NCBI RefSeq assembly: GCF_022347765.1
Contig: NZ_JAKRFZ010000014.1
Coordinates: forward strand, 1-64,000
DNA from: Pseudoalteromonas sp. OOF1S-7
Lineage (GTDB): Bacteria; Pseudomonadota; Gammaproteobacteria; Enterobacterales; Alteromonadaceae
Direction of reading: 5' to 3'
Length of the DNA: 64,000 nt
Positions within the stretch are counted from its first letter, which is position 1. Every line of letters starts with the position of its first letter. Below, in pieces: positions 24,403 to 34,213 of the stretch. The translations under genes and the position numbers were made by a program. Under the pieces are notes generated by a model. That model saw nothing but the letters and a program-made list of their open reading frames with translations, had not been told where the DNA came from and ran no database searches.

Positions 24403-27153
24403 ATGAGAATTCCATTGGTATTTGGTGTACTTATTCTTATATCTGTATCTGGATATTGTCGTGCTGTTCCAACAGTTCAGGAGGTGCATAACGCCAAAGG
24501 TGTTACACAGCTGCAGTTATTGAATCAGTATCTGGCGCAACAGTCGACCGTGGATGCCAGAGCCGCACTTGAACTGATTGAATTACTGTCACCAAACTTA
24601 CCACTGGATCAACACCCTGCACTTTGGCAGCGCCTTAAGCTGCATAAGGCACAGGCCAGTAAATTCATCGGTCACAACGAAATTGCATTGTCATTGTTGA
24701 ATGAAGTACTGGCTTTTGCACGGCAACATGCCAACACCGATTTACTCCGCACTGCGCTGCAGATGCGAGCAGTAATGTATCTGGAGCGTTCAATGTATCC
24801 GCAGGCAAGACTGGATGCTCAGACACTGCTGGAGAAATACCCGTCCCGGCAACCCTCAAAGGGGCTGGCTGAGGCACACATCATTATGGCTGATGTGCAC
24901 CATGCCAGCAATGAATTTGCGAGTGCATTTGGGCAGCTTTTGGCTGCGCTGGCTGTCTATGAAGCGCTTGGAGACAAGGTTGGGCAGGTTAAAACGAAGG
25001 GCCGCATTGGCTCTGTTTATCGTGCTACGGGCGATCTGGACAACGCCTTGATGTATCAGCTTGAATCCCTGGAAGGTATGCACACCTTTGGCAGTGAAAA
25101 GTCGTTAGCCATTAGCTACAACAATACCGGGATCATCTACAAAGATTTAGGCCGTTATGATAAAGCGATCGAGATGCACAAACAGTCTCTGGCGCTAAAG
25201 TCATCAATAGGTTACGAACGGGGTATGGTGTATTCATACAATAATCTTGGGGAAAGTCATCGCTTAAACGGAGATCTCGAGCAGGCCCGCGACTACTTAA
25301 ATAAGGCGCTAACGCTGGCTACAAAGCTGAATAATCGCATGCTAAAAGGATCTACCTATTTGTATCTTGGCCGAATTGCTATCACAGAAGAGCGTCTCGA
25401 GGATGCCTATGTCATTTTGAGCAAAGCATTGGATATTTATCGAGCCAGAAAGTCGGCTGGCAGAATCGCGGAAGGTCTGGTTGAGTTGGGTCGGGTGGTT
25501 GAACGATTAGGACAGACTGACCGAGCCATTAGTTACTGGGCAGAGGCTGTGGAGCAGGCCCGCAAGGCACAGAAAAACATTGTGCTGTTTAGTGCCTATG
25601 ATCATTTATCTGTTCTGTATGCGAGAACGGGTCGTTATCAGGATGCATATGTTATGTTGACGCGATTACAGAAAGAGCGGGGGGAGCTGTTTGACTTACA
25701 AAGCCAGCAGCGGATAGAAATGCTGGTGATCCAAAATCAGGTTAGCGAAACCAAGCGGGATTTAAAGTTCGTTCGTCAGCAGGCCGAGCTGACTCAGGCG
25801 ACACTGAATAACAAAATCGCCAATCGTAACTTGCTCGTCATTTCCGTTGTTACTGGGTTGTTGCTCGCTTGGTTTGTCTATCGCCGGCGAGTACACAGGC
25901 GAGAGTTGAAGTTGGTGACTGATGCACATCAGAAGATAGAAGAAAAAGAGCAAAAGCTGAGCCTGGCGTTATGGGGGAGTGGCGATGTACTTTGGGACTG
26001 GGACCTCGCTAGCGGACTCATCACCAGAGAAAACGCCGAAAGCATGGCCGGGATCCCGCAACAATCGGTCAACTCTGGTGCCAGGCATTTTGGGGATTAT
26101 GTGTTTGGTGACGACCAGGTGAGATTAGCTAGCGAAATAGACGCGCTATTAAACAACGAGCAGGATGCGTTTGCCATCAGTTACCGGGTTCGCACATCAG
26201 ACAATGAGTGGTTATGGGTACACGACAAAGGAAAAGTGGTTGCTCGGGATGAATGCGGAAAACCCACCCGTTTATCAGGGATCCAGCATGATATAACTTT
26301 GCTAAAACAGCAAGAAGCCGATCTGCTGGTACTTAATAGTGAGCTGGAAACACTGGTCAAAAAACGCACCCAAGCACTGGAGTCTACGCTGGCGGAGCTA
26401 AGAGAAACGCAAACAAACTTAGTTGAAGCAGAAAAAATGGTGGCCTTAGGCGCTGTCGTAGCGGGCATTGCACACGAAATTAACACGCCTCTGGGGACTG
26501 CCATTATGGCGTCTTCTAATATCGAGGTACAGCTGCACTCCCTTGGAACTAACGCCCGTTCAGGGAGTTTAACACGTGAAGGGTTATTCGAAGGGCTGGA
26601 CACGTTGACAGAAAGTGTTCAGCTAACCCAAAGTGCATTACAGCGTACTGGCGGACTGGTTGAGCAGTTTAAAAAAGTTGCAGTGAAAGGGCGTTTTGAA
26701 CAGCGTGGTACTTGTCAGCTTTGTGAATTGGTAAGCACTGCCTTTAATTTGGCCTGTGACAGTGAACAACGCAGAGGCGTGGAGCTTATCCTACCGGAAC
26801 CTGTGACGTTATTTACATATATCGATGCTTTGCTCCAGGTGTTGGAGATACTATTCATAAATACATTGCAACATGGCACGACGCAACAGTCACTCATTCT
26901 CAAAGTCAGTGCTATACGTACTGAAGATGCGATTCAGTTATGTGTTGAAGATAACGGGCACGGAGTAGTGGCAGCGGATCGGCAAAAAATATTTGATCCT
27001 TTTTATACGACAGCCAGGCACAAAGGCAATGTCGGGCTTGGGTTGCACATCGTCTATAACCTGGTGACGCATGTATTTAAAAGCGAGATCCAGTGTGAAC
27101 AGTCCTCATTTGGTGGTGCTAAGTTTTCGTTTCAGTTGAGAGAATATGATTAG
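24403..27153 (+). CDS. TPR-PAS sensor histidine kinase (orphan)
   Basis: A 916-residue membrane kinase. In order: signal peptide, periplasmic TPR array to about residue 430 (repeats such as SYNNTGIIYKDLGRYDKAIE), coiled coil, a membrane helix near 474-492, a PAS_3 domain around 520-630 (GDVLWDWDLASG, then IQHDITLLKQQEADL), a coiled coil, an H-box AGIAHEINTPLG with His691, and a HATPase domain (VEDNGHGV, FDPFYTTARHKGNVGLGLHI). ATG 24403 follows GGAGAG directly. The N box (FINTLQHG) is atypical, having Thr-Leu-Gln-His where Asn-Ala-xx-His is usual. No response regulator gene is adjacent. The periplasmic TPR sensor suggests detection of a peptide or protein. Confidence 0.8.
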   Translation: MRIPLVFGVLILISVSGYCRAVPTVQEVHNAKGVTQLQLLNQYLAQQSTVDARAALELIELLSPNLPLDQHPALWQRLKLHKAQASKFIGHNEIALSLLNEVLAFARQHANTDLLRTALQMRAVMYLERSMYPQARLDAQTLLEKYPSRQPSKGLAEAHIIMADVHHASNEFASAFGQLLAALAVYEALGDKVGQVKTKGRIGSVYRATGDLDNALMYQLESLEGMHTFGSEKSLAISYNNTGIIYKDLGRYDKAIEMHKQSLALKSSIGYERGMVYSYNNLGESHRLNGDLEQARDYLNKALTLATKLNNRMLKGSTYLYLGRIAITEERLEDAYVILSKALDIYRARKSAGRIAEGLVELGRVVERLGQTDRAISYWAEAVEQARKAQKNIVLFSAYDHLSVLYARTGRYQDAYVMLTRLQKERGELFDLQSQQRIEMLVIQNQVSETKRDLKFVRQQAELTQATLNNKIANRNLLVISVVTGLLLAWFVYRRRVHRRELKLVTDAHQKIEEKEQKLSLALWGSGDVLWDWDLASGLITRENAESMAGIPQQSVNSGARHFGDYVFGDDQVRLASEIDALLNNEQDAFAISYRVRTSDNEWLWVHDKGKVVARDECGKPTRLSGIQHDITLLKQQEADLLVLNSELETLVKKRTQALESTLAELRETQTNLVEAEKMVALGAVVAGIAHEINTPLGTAIMASSNIEVQLHSLGTNARSGSLTREGLFEGLDTLTESVQLTQSALQRTGGLVEQFKKVAVKGRFEQRGTCQLCELVSTAFNLACDSEQRRGVELILPEPVTLFTYIDALLQVLEILFINTLQHGTTQQSLILKVSAIRTEDAIQLCVEDNGHGVVAADRQKIFDPFYTTARHKGNVGLGLHIVYNLVTHVFKSEIQCEQSSFGGAKFSFQLREYD

Positions 27154-27157
27154 CCGA

Positions 27158-28633
27158 CTAGACCTCCGCTATTACCTGAAACGCCCGGTACTCATCAAAA
27201 GCAAACTGGTCGGTCATGCCACTAATAAAGTCAATGATCAGCCTGGTTCTGAGGTAAAATTCTTGCTCCTGAGGATCGGGAATAACGGCGTTCATCGTGT
27301 CACTGTAAAGTGCGGTCCGATAAGCCTGTTTGTGCTTCTCGGGTAGCTTTTTAAATAGCCTGGCGGAATAAATCGGGATTTTGGGAACGTCGGTATTGAC
27401 GGGTATATCGATGTCCATGAGTTTGGCAAATTGGTTTTTTCCTAACTGAAGCAGCGGTTCATAAATACTGAGCAGCCCGCTGATGACCCGGTAACCTTGC
27501 AGTTCTCGCCCTTCGACTTCTGGGTGCGCAAAAGCCCGCTCTCTGGCAACCCGTTTAAAGGTTTTGATGAGCAAGTGGCAGGCACTGCCATCTTCAATTA
27601 GCGCCTGATTAAACTGGCCGCACATCACAGCATCCAAATTATCGACAAATTGCCGGGCTGCGTGATGTGGTAACCGTTGGTTGACCTGCACCCGCAAAAA
27701 AACAAAGAACTGACTTTGGTTTCCTGCCATTTTCTGAGCTTTTTCTGTGGCTTTTTTAATGATGTCGGCCATCAGTGTCTGCTCTGATGCTGGCAAGTGT
27801 GCACTGAGTGTCTGATAGGTGTCCTGCAGGGCGGTTTTGAGTTGCGGGTAACTCAGTATGTTCTTTTCAATCGCATCTTCCAGATCGGCCATGCCGTATG
27901 AAATATCGTCAGCGGCTTCCATGATGTAGGAAAAGGGTGAGCGACAACCTGGCGCAATATCCAGGGCACATCTGAGCTTCGCAATGTAGTGCTGTTCACT
28001 GAGATAAAAACCCACTTTCTTTTTCAGATAACTGAGCGGATCATCGTTTGCTGGCGGAGCCTCAGACCCGCAACGGGTGTATTTCATAATGCCTGAGGCC
28101 TGTGAGTAGGTCAGGTTCAGATTTAGCAGGGTGTGCACCAGGCGCACTCCCTGTGCATTGCCTTCAAAATGGGTCAGATCTCTGAGCACGTCGGGGCGCA
28201 TCGCTTTAGCACTGAGTTTTTTGTAGATGTCCCCGATGTGCTGTGCCAGCCAGTCACTAAGGGCCGCCTCGCCAAAGTGACCAAATGGCGGGTTGCCTAT
28301 ATCGTGCATCAGGCAGGCCATTTCCACAATGGATTCCAGCATGCGTTCATAGTCGCCAAGCGGGGGATGTTCGGTCTCTGGCTCATTCAGTAATTCACAG
28401 ATAAGCTGACAGATGTAACGCCCGGCTTGCTGTACTTCCAGAGAGTGGGTAAGTCGGGAGCGCACTGCGGCATTGCGCTCCAGCGGGAAAACCTGGGTTT
28501 TTTGCTGTAGCCGCCGGATTGCAGCTGAAGTGATGATGCGGTTGCGATCACTTTCAAATTGTTTATATAACTTATTGCTTGGAAACTCGTAGGGGCGATC
28601 CGCTCGGATCTTACAGCTAAATGTCGTCACCAT
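27158..28633 (-). CDS. dgt: Deoxyguanosine triphosphate triphosphohydrolase
   Basis: A 491-residue HD-domain enzyme. Metal ligands are supplied by the LTHSLEVQQAG histidine, the MHDIGNPPFGHFGE His-Asp pair and a later Asp in AADDISYGMADLEDAI. These and the length match the Dgt family, which hydrolyses dGTP to deoxyguanosine and triphosphate and can limit phage DNA synthesis. It is convergent with the kinase gene, their stops being only four bases apart, with no room for a terminator. Start ATG 28633 is preceded by AAGGAAAG. Confidence 0.85.
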   Translation of the reverse strand: MVTTFSCKIRADRPYEFPSNKLYKQFESDRNRIITSAAIRRLQQKTQVFPLERNAAVRSRLTHSLEVQQAGRYICQLICELLNEPETEHPPLGDYERMLESIVEMACLMHDIGNPPFGHFGEAALSDWLAQHIGDIYKKLSAKAMRPDVLRDLTHFEGNAQGVRLVHTLLNLNLTYSQASGIMKYTRCGSEAPPANDDPLSYLKKKVGFYLSEQHYIAKLRCALDIAPGCRSPFSYIMEAADDISYGMADLEDAIEKNILSYPQLKTALQDTYQTLSAHLPASEQTLMADIIKKATEKAQKMAGNQSQFFVFLRVQVNQRLPHHAARQFVDNLDAVMCGQFNQALIEDGSACHLLIKTFKRVARERAFAHPEVEGRELQGYRVISGLLSIYEPLLQLGKNQFAKLMDIDIPVNTDVPKIPIYSARLFKKLPEKHKQAYRTALYSDTMNAVIPDPQEQEFYLRTRLIIDFISGMTDQFAFDEYRAFQVIAEV

Positions 28634-28701
28634 CTTTCCTTATGACTTTATTTATACCTTTATGTTGTCTGTTTCTTAGTCATAAAGCAACACTGTCAAT
28701 A

Positions 28702-29577
28702 TTACGATAAGGGATGTCTGAGTAAGTCCAGTAAGGCCTGGGGCACAAATTTCCGAGACGTGGTAATAGCGTAAAAGTGTTCAAATATGGGCAGCTGACT
28801 TTGATACTGTTCCAGTATGCCCTGGGCAATTTCGTCTTTGACCACCACAGGAGGCAGCACTGCAAGCGCACCACTGTCCCTGGCCAGTAGTCGCAGCATC
28901 GCCATGTCGTCCACTTCGGCCTGAATATTGGGCTTGTATTCATGGGCTGCGCACAAGGCATTAAAGGCGGAGCGGATTTCCGTTGTGGGTCCGGGCAACA
29001 CCCAACGCACGGTGTCATACCCTTGTGGAAAGTCGCTGTTGATGGCCGCGCCTTTGGGGCCGACAATGGCAACCTGCTGGCGCGACACCAGCTGAGTATG
29101 CCAGCGGGATTCGCCCTGGCTGGCCGGACGATTGGTGAGTACCAGATCCAGCCCATGGTTGCTTAATCCCTGTAACAGGCTGTCCATATCGCGGGTGGTG
29201 AGGGTAAAGCTGATGTGAGGGTCTTCGAGCAGGGGGCTGATAAAGCTTTCTATAAAGTTTCGCGACAGGGTGGTTTGTACACCAATGGACAGGTGTTGTC
29301 GTTCGGTAGCCACGCCTTTGAGTAAGAAAGATTCCAGCTCTTCCCCTTTGTAAAAAATGTCGTCGGCATAACCGAGCACCTGCTTTCCGGCATCGGTCAG
29401 GATCAGCTTGCGTCCTTGTTTTTCAAATAATGACACACCCATCGTATGCTCCAGCCGCTTGATTTGGATAGACAGGGCAGACTGAGAGATGTGAACATCC
29501 TGCGCAACCTGAGTCAGACTGCCTGCTTTGGCAACGCGCCAGAAATAATAGAGGTGGTGATAGTTGAGTCGACTCAT
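28702..29577 (-). CDS. LysR-type regulator of the dabBA operon
   Basis: A 291-residue LysR protein: N-terminal winged helix (NYHHLYYFWRVAKAGSLTQVAQDVHISQSALSIQIKRLE; the SQSALSIQI helix reads DNA) and an effector-binding domain. It looks most like the NhaR branch. The ATG at 29577 is chosen over 29637 since the family begins here. It is divergent from dabB across a 102-base A/T-rich region, the classic layout for a LysR activator and its target. LysR regulators flank dabAB in other heterotrophs, so control by low CO2 or bicarbonate is inferred. Confidence 0.8.
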   Translation of the reverse strand: MSRLNYHHLYYFWRVAKAGSLTQVAQDVHISQSALSIQIKRLEHTMGVSLFEKQGRKLILTDAGKQVLGYADDIFYKGEELESFLLKGVATERQHLSIGVQTTLSRNFIESFISPLLEDPHISFTLTTRDMDSLLQGLSNHGLDLVLTNRPASQGESRWHTQLVSRQQVAIVGPKGAAINSDFPQGYDTVRWVLPGPTTEIRSAFNALCAAHEYKPNIQAEVDDMAMLRLLARDSGALAVLPPVVVKDEIAQGILEQYQSQLPIFEHFYAITTSRKFVPQALLDLLRHPLS

Positions 29578-29679
29578 TTTATAGTTATATAAAATATATG
29601 TTTTGGTTAGAATATATATATTTTTTATATCTTTCAACGTCTGACATACTGAGCCCGTTCTGAATGGAGTGGGATAATT

Positions 29680-31254
29680 ATGTCAATATCGCTAATGATG
29701 ATGCTCGTCATCACGCTCAGTTTTGCGCTCAGTGCCTGGTATTGTGGCCGTGCCGGTCATATCCGCAGGCGATTTGTTAACGCGCTGTCTGGCTGGTTAC
29801 TGGTTTTGCTCACTGCGGCCATTGCCGGGCAGGGCACCAATGTTGATTTACTCTCTCAAAGCGTGCTCGTTCAATCTGTGCACGTAACGTCGCTGGGCCT
29901 TATCATGTCTGCCCTGGTGGTATTTATGGCCATCATTCTCATGCGCTTTTCTGTTAACTATATGGCCGGGGAGCCACGTCTGAATGTTTACTGGCGCTGG
30001 TTGCTGGGCACACTGGCGGCGGTGTCTCTGGTGGTCCTGAGTAACCATTTACTCTTGTTCCTGCTGGGCTGGACCCTGATAAGCCTGGCTTTGCATCAGC
30101 TGTTGCTATTCTATCCCGAGCGCCCCCGTGCTGCGCTGGGCGCGCACAAAAAGTTTATACTGGCACGTCTGGCCGAGCTGGCGCTGTTTATTGCCGTGCT
30201 CTGCCTGTACCAGGCCCACGACACCTTCCTGTTAAGCAATATTCTGGCTCATTATCAGGCACCTAACCCAGAGGTCAGTGTTTACGCCCAGGTTGGGGCA
30301 GTTATGCTGGTGATTGTCGCGCTGCTCAAGTGCGCGCAGCTGCCAGTCCATGGCTGGCTGATGCAGGTGGTTGAAGCGCCTACCCCGGTCAGTGCTTTGC
30401 TGCATGCCGGTGTTATCAATTTGGGTGGCTTTTTAATGATAGTGTTTGCGCCTCTGGTGATGCAGGTTGCTGCTGCTCAGTGGTTGCTGTTGTTGGCTGG
30501 TGGCCTGACAACGGTGCTTGCGGCACTCATCATGACGACCCGGATCAGCGTAAAGGTGCGTCTTGCCTGGTCAACCAGTGCACAGATGGGCCTGATGCTG
30601 GTTGAATGTGCGCTGGGTTTATACGAGCTGGCACTGCTGCATTTACTGGCGCACTCGGCCTACAAAGCACATGCCTTTTTGGACTCAGGCAGTGCGGTTC
30701 GCGATAACCTGCAGGCGCGTTTGGCAGTGTCCGTTACTCCTTCGCTGGCACGCTGGCTGGGCGCGGTACTACTTAGCGTGGGTCTGGTTGCGCTCACCTA
30801 CTGGCTGGTTGGTCAGGGCACGGCGTTAAGCATGTGGGCTTTACTGGCCATGTCGCTGACTCTGCTTCTTGCGCAGCGCAGCAGTGCCCATCATAGCCTG
30901 CCGTGGACAGGTGTACTGCTGGTGAGTGTACTGCTACTGGCCAGCTATGCGGCGATGAAGACACTGCTGGCACAGACCGTGTTTGCCGGTGTGTCTCTGC
31001 ATGAAGCCCCACTAAGTGCCGCCGACAATGTCGTGATGGTGCTGTTTGTCAGCTTATTTGTACTGAACTGGTTATTAACCTACCGGGCAGCGCACCCTCG
31101 GGTGCAAAGTTTATCTGTGGTGTTGTTTGCCGGTTTGTATCTGGACGAGTGGTGGACCCGTCTGACATTGAAAATCTGGCCTGTGAAGTTACCTGCGCCA
31201 GTCAAATCGCAGCGCGCCACCAAGCGCCAGTATGAATTAATTCAGGAGTCTTAA
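29680..31254 (+). CDS. dabB: DabB, NuoL-like proton-translocating subunit of inorganic carbon transporter
   Basis: A 524-residue membrane protein of the complex-I antiporter-like (ND5/NuoL) family, with the diagnostic segment KCAQLPVHGWLMQVVEAPTPVSALLHAG (Lys and His in the putative proton channel) and about thirteen hydrophobic helices. In the DAC system DabB couples proton flow to DabA, which hydrates CO2 one-way to bicarbonate. A GGAG lies before the ATG. The stop is one base from the dabA start and the dabA ribosome-binding site (AGGAG) is inside dabB, so the pair is coupled. No nuo genes are nearby, which argues against a respiratory complex I role. Confidence 0.9.
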   Translation: MSISLMMMLVITLSFALSAWYCGRAGHIRRRFVNALSGWLLVLLTAAIAGQGTNVDLLSQSVLVQSVHVTSLGLIMSALVVFMAIILMRFSVNYMAGEPRLNVYWRWLLGTLAAVSLVVLSNHLLLFLLGWTLISLALHQLLLFYPERPRAALGAHKKFILARLAELALFIAVLCLYQAHDTFLLSNILAHYQAPNPEVSVYAQVGAVMLVIVALLKCAQLPVHGWLMQVVEAPTPVSALLHAGVINLGGFLMIVFAPLVMQVAAAQWLLLLAGGLTTVLAALIMTTRISVKVRLAWSTSAQMGLMLVECALGLYELALLHLLAHSAYKAHAFLDSGSAVRDNLQARLAVSVTPSLARWLGAVLLSVGLVALTYWLVGQGTALSMWALLAMSLTLLLAQRSSAHHSLPWTGVLLVSVLLLASYAAMKTLLAQTVFAGVSLHEAPLSAADNVVMVLFVSLFVLNWLLTYRAAHPRVQSLSVVLFAGLYLDEWWTRLTLKIWPVKLPAPVKSQRATKRQYELIQES

Positions 31255-31255
31255 C

Positions 31256-33706
31256 ATGGTAAGTGATACATGCACGCTTACAAAGGCACAGCGCAGCGCT
31301 GTCCAGGCTGCCTGTCAGCAAGTAGCACCCAGCTGGCCGCTGGATCAGATGATAGCCGTCAGCCCTTACTGGCCCATGCGCCATGAGCGCATAGAGCAGG
31401 TGAGCGCGCGGCTCAGCGCACTGGCAGGTATTTCCATGCTAATGCCTGAGAGCGACTACCTGGATAGTTATCGGCGCGGTCTGATAAGTCAACAGGCCCT
31501 GCGCACTGCATTGGCAGAATCCGGGCTGGGATTAAGCGTCGATGAACTGATCCGGACAATCGAACAGGCAGGAGAAAAGCTGCCCTGGCAATCGTTGTCG
31601 GCACTGCTTGATGAGCACCGGGCGCGCCACAAGATGTCCTGGTGTGACGAGATAGTGCATCAGATCAGCCAGTTTTGTGCCGCCCATTTTCAACAGGCGC
31701 AGCCTATGTTGCACCGCGAGCACAGCCAGGCACAGCCGGATTTGTACGCGCACTGGCTGGTGATCAGTCAGCGTGACCGGGGGCTCAGCATTGTACTGGA
31801 CGAGCCCGACTTACACCGCTACTTTAAACAGTTACCGGATGATCCGAACGCATTGATAGCCGAGGCACTGAGCACTTTTGCTGTACAGGATGAGCAGGTT
31901 GAACTGTATGCACACGCATTGTTACTGGATATTGGTGGATGGGGCGCCTGGGTTGCCTACTTGCGCTGGCAGGGCGAGCTTAATGGTGAGCCACACGACC
32001 AGATGCTGGACCTGCTGGCAATTCGTATGGCCTGGGAGCTGGTACTGTGGCGCTATCAGCAAGCACATTTTCCAACTTTTTTTACCACTTTGGAGCACGC
32101 ATGGAGACAATCTCTCGTCCGGCTGCTAAACCTGCCAGCGCAACACCAGGCACAACAAAAGCCGCTGTGGATCTGGGCCAGGGCGGCGGAGCTAAGTTAC
32201 CAGCAACAGCTACACCACGTACTGAGCAAACCGGCAAGTCATTCGACGCAATCCATACAGTGTCAAGCCGCATTTTGTATCGATGTACGTTCTGAAATCT
32301 ATCGTCGTGCACTCGAAGCACAAAGCGATAATATCCAGACGATGGGATTTGCAGGCTTTTTTGGCCTGCCACTTTCCTACCAACCGCAACAGGCTGACGT
32401 GAACCGGCCTCAGTGTCCGGGGTTACTGTTGCCCAGCCTGGTGGCCACGCAAGCACAATCTGACAAGCACGGTGCAGCCTCGCTGAATGCTCAGGCCCGC
32501 TGGCAGGGATTTTCTAAATCGGCCACCGCGTCCTTTTCTATGGTGGAATCGGCAGGCTGGCTGGATACGTTTAAGCTCCTGAAAAAGGCATTCTTTGCCT
32601 CTGAGCAGGCCCATCCGGTCGATAAGCTGGCCAACAGCCAGGACTGGTCGCTGACACAAGACGGCGAAGAGCTGAGTGCCCGGCAAAAGGCTCAGCTAGC
32701 CGCCGGTGTGTTGCATGCAATGGGATTCGAGCAGTTTGCACCTACCGTATTGTTAGTGGGCCATGGCAGTCACTCGACCAATAACTTGCAAGAAGCCGGG
32801 CTGGGATGCGGTGCCTGTGGCGGACAAAGTGGTGAAGTGAACGTCAAAGTGCTGGCCTGGCTGCTGAACGACAAAGCGGTGCGCACCGAATTGCAGGCAT
32901 TGGGGGTTGAGATCCCTGCGCAGACCCACTTTGTTGCGGCGCTGCACAATACCACAACCGATCACCTGCGCTGTTATGGCGAACAACCTGATGCGGAGAT
33001 AATCTCCTGGCTGCAAAGTGCCACGGCGGCTGCACAAAAAGAGCGCGCGGTGAAGCTGGATGCACAGCTGGCAGATGCCGACCGCGACGCGCTGGACCAG
33101 GCCCTGATAGCCCGCAGCCTGGATTGGTCTCAGACGCGTCCAGAATGGGGGCTGGCAAACAATGCGGCATTTATTGTGGCACCGCGCAGCTGGACCCGAG
33201 GCACTGATCTTCAGGGGCGCAGTTTTTTACATGACTATCAGTGGCAGCACGACCCAAACTTTAAGGTACTCGAAGCCATAATGACCGCGCCTATGCTGGT
33301 CACTCATTGGATCAACATGCAGTACAACGCCTCGACCACAGACAATTTGCATTTTGGCAGTGGTAACAAGGTGCTGCACAATGCGGTTGGCGGCAACATT
33401 GGCGTGTTTGAGGGCAATGGCGGGGATCTCAGAACCGGCCTTGCGATGCAGTCATTACACAATGGACATGACTGGATGCATCAGATGCAACGACTGTCGG
33501 TTTACCTGGCTGCACCCAAATCGGCGATCAAAGAGATAACTGGTCGTCATGATGTGGTTAAACAGTTGATCGATAACGAGTGGTTATACGTATTCCAGTG
33601 GCAACAAACGGGCGAAATTAACCGTTTTTATCAGCAGCGCTGGTGGCCGGTGTCTGCGGCACAAACCAGCCAAAATGAAGAACAGAAAATAGTACAGTGT
33701 CTTTGA
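31256..33706 (+). CDS. dabA: DabA, DUF2309 zinc carbonic-anhydrase-like subunit
   Basis: An 816-residue cytoplasmic protein of the DUF2309 (UPF0753) family. The putative zinc ligands of a beta-carbonic-anhydrase-like site are present: Cys341 and Asp343 in AFCIDVRSE, His503 in VGHGSHSTNN and Cys518 in GCGACGG. DabA with DabB forms the energy-coupled DAC inorganic carbon accumulation system described in Halothiobacillus, Vibrio and Bacillus. A carboxysome or RuBisCO is not encoded here, so the carbon would feed anaplerotic carboxylation. Because it needs zinc, it may be sensitive to the zinc supply addressed by the Zur-boxed locus at 8831-21823. Confidence 0.9.
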   Translation: MVSDTCTLTKAQRSAVQAACQQVAPSWPLDQMIAVSPYWPMRHERIEQVSARLSALAGISMLMPESDYLDSYRRGLISQQALRTALAESGLGLSVDELIRTIEQAGEKLPWQSLSALLDEHRARHKMSWCDEIVHQISQFCAAHFQQAQPMLHREHSQAQPDLYAHWLVISQRDRGLSIVLDEPDLHRYFKQLPDDPNALIAEALSTFAVQDEQVELYAHALLLDIGGWGAWVAYLRWQGELNGEPHDQMLDLLAIRMAWELVLWRYQQAHFPTFFTTLEHAWRQSLVRLLNLPAQHQAQQKPLWIWARAAELSYQQQLHHVLSKPASHSTQSIQCQAAFCIDVRSEIYRRALEAQSDNIQTMGFAGFFGLPLSYQPQQADVNRPQCPGLLLPSLVATQAQSDKHGAASLNAQARWQGFSKSATASFSMVESAGWLDTFKLLKKAFFASEQAHPVDKLANSQDWSLTQDGEELSARQKAQLAAGVLHAMGFEQFAPTVLLVGHGSHSTNNLQEAGLGCGACGGQSGEVNVKVLAWLLNDKAVRTELQALGVEIPAQTHFVAALHNTTTDHLRCYGEQPDAEIISWLQSATAAAQKERAVKLDAQLADADRDALDQALIARSLDWSQTRPEWGLANNAAFIVAPRSWTRGTDLQGRSFLHDYQWQHDPNFKVLEAIMTAPMLVTHWINMQYNASTTDNLHFGSGNKVLHNAVGGNIGVFEGNGGDLRTGLAMQSLHNGHDWMHQMQRLSVYLAAPKSAIKEITGRHDVVKQLIDNEWLYVFQWQQTGEINRFYQQRWWPVSAAQTSQNEEQKIVQCL

Positions 33707-33748
33707 TTTCTGGTATGGCTAATACCAGAACAAAGCTGTGGGGCACGA

Positions 33749-33777
33749 AGCGGCAACCTGTAGGTTGCCGCTTTTTT
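33749..33777 (+). terminator. Terminator of dabBA
   Basis: AGCGGCAACC (33749-33758) pairs with GGTTGCCGCT (33763-33772), followed by a T tract. Confidence 0.9.
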
Positions 33778-33901
33778 ATTGCCAGCCAGCTTGGTATATT
33801 GGCGTGGATCTGCCAGAGTTAACAGTAACCCTGTCAATTTCATCAAGAGTTTGGGTGACAGACAAAAAAGACAAAGCGCAACAAGTAATGTGGGAGTGAA
33901 C

Positions 33902-34126
33902 ATGTCGGGAGATATCATCAAAATTCAGGCGGGGCACTGGTCCGCCACACAACTGAAGCTAAAGGCTCTCAACGAAAAACTGGCTGAATTGGAGCCTTTG
34001 ATACTTGAAGCTGCCGAGCAGCTCGACCCGAACAGCAGTAGCTATGATGCCAGCCAACGGCAGGCACTGGCGCAACGCCTTAAAGCAGCACTTTGCGCAG
34101 AAGATGAGTCAGACTCAATGGCATGA
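33902..34126 (+). CDS. Small hypothetical protein, 74 aa
   Basis: ATG 33902 is preceded by GGGAG. The 74-residue product (MSGDIIKIQAGHWS, then LKLKALNEKLAELEPLILEAAEQLD) is mostly helical, acidic and without signal peptide or membrane segment; it may form a short coiled coil. No family is recognised. It stands alone downstream of the dab terminator. Confidence 0.5.
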   Translation: MSGDIIKIQAGHWSATQLKLKALNEKLAELEPLILEAAEQLDPNSSSYDASQRQALAQRLKAALCAEDESDSMA

Positions 34127-34213
34127 TTAAGCTGGTATTACACACGCTTCAGGTGACAACAGTATCCTCCGGGTTGGCAAAAAATACCGCTCAATGTGCC
34201 ATTGCGGCAGACC

